Below are positions 63,442-64,000 of a stretch of 64,000 bases of DNA, in pieces. The notes beneath the pieces are model-generated. The model was not told the origin of the DNA. It searched no databases and saw only the letters and a list, made by a program, of their open reading frames with translations. Both the position numbers and the translations under genes were made by a program. This stretch comes from Morchella semilibera (lineage: Eukaryota > Ascomycota > Pezizomycetes > Pezizales > Morchellaceae), in the NCBI GenBank assembly GCA_009192285.1, contig WBVU01000005.1, positions 3,180,731-3,244,730 on the forward strand. The letters are read 5' to 3'. How positions within the stretch are numbered: position 1 is the stretch's first letter; the number at the start of each line of letters is the position of its first letter.

Positions 63442-64000
63442 TACGGATTTTTTTTCCCTTCCGTTTCCCCCCCCTTCTTTTTCATTTTTTTCTCTTCAAT
63501 TTTTTCTGGGAGTATTGGGATTTCGTGCTTTGGCTGGGGGCCAGCCAGGGGCGCAAGAGAAACGGTCTTATTTTTTTTTTTTTTTTTTTCCTATTTCTTT
63601 CAACGTTTTTTATTTATTATGATGACGACAACGAGTGGTTAGTAGTATTCTTTGATTGTAATTCACGACAAACTGTAATGGTAAATGGTAGTTGGGTGAG
63701 ATGTTTACTAGAACACGGTTTTTTCATGGATAGATGATTACATTTACGCTTTGCTACCCGTACTTGATAACGCAGTTGTTGAGACTAAGAGGCTAGAGAT
63801 AGAATAGATAGATTTATGTATTTTTAAAGTGAACGCGGAAATAAAAAGTGTATGTATTAAAAGACGGAGGCGTCGTGACTGCCAAGACACTGTGTCGATC
63901 ATTTACTTTATTTGAACATTCACGGAAACACGTTGGGTCACGTATGTTGTCAGCCTGTACCTACAGGTATTGTACAGTGCCACCTAATATCTACTCGATG
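63442..64000. other. 3' flank of the transcription factor gene
   Basis: Pyrimidine-rich 3' untranslated sequence with a T run near 63570-63590, then A-T rich sequence. No further gene begins before the window ends. Confidence 0.55.

Overview
This is a stretch of nuclear DNA from a filamentous ascomycete (Pezizomycotina). The evidence is short GT-AG introns (47-149 nt, one of 286 nt) with CTAAC/CTAAT-like branch sites, a C2H2 plus Zn2Cys6 transcription factor with a fungal-type regulatory domain, a Yap-like bZIP factor, an F-box/ankyrin protein and a PAF-acetylhydrolase. The long gene-poor gaps and the F-box/ankyrin gene would suit a member of the Pezizomycetes (morels, truffles and relatives), but that is a weak inference.

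Eleven protein genes are supported. From left to right: a xylitol dehydrogenase cut by the window edge (1-911, -); a PAF-acetylhydrolase-like lipase (2578-4452, +); a sugar transporter of the MFS sugar-porter/lactose permease type (8954-10911, -); an intracellular GH1 beta-glucosidase (17132-18816, +); an intracellular GH2 beta-mannosidase (22417-25493, +); a cysteine-rich single-pass surface protein (29338-30480, -); an F-box/ankyrin protein (34168-35247, -); a bZIP factor (44745-47318, +); a secreted GH95 alpha-L-fucosidase (51098-53946, +); a small hydrophilic protein (54191-54448, +); and a large C2H2/Zn2Cys6 factor (59546-63441, +). I built the exon models by hand. Each was checked by reading-frame continuity across introns and by recovery of family motifs.

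Five genes concern sugar use. The secreted fucosidase would release sugars outside. The transporter could import oligosaccharides for the cytosolic beta-glucosidase and beta-mannosidase. Xylitol dehydrogenase belongs to pentose catabolism. They are loosely spaced, so a functional cluster is only a hypothesis.

The rest, roughly 45 kb, is non-coding. It holds microsatellites, poly-G/C runs and several hairpin or terminal-inverted-repeat elements. Two have the hallmarks of Tc1/mariner-type MITEs (TA flanks and inverted termini). The most striking signal is the palindrome TACATGTA: I count about 47 copies, all outside coding exons, against an expectation of one or two. It is what excision of a TA-targeting transposon with CA...TG ends would leave behind. 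Overlapping copies are what repeated insertion and excision at one site would produce.
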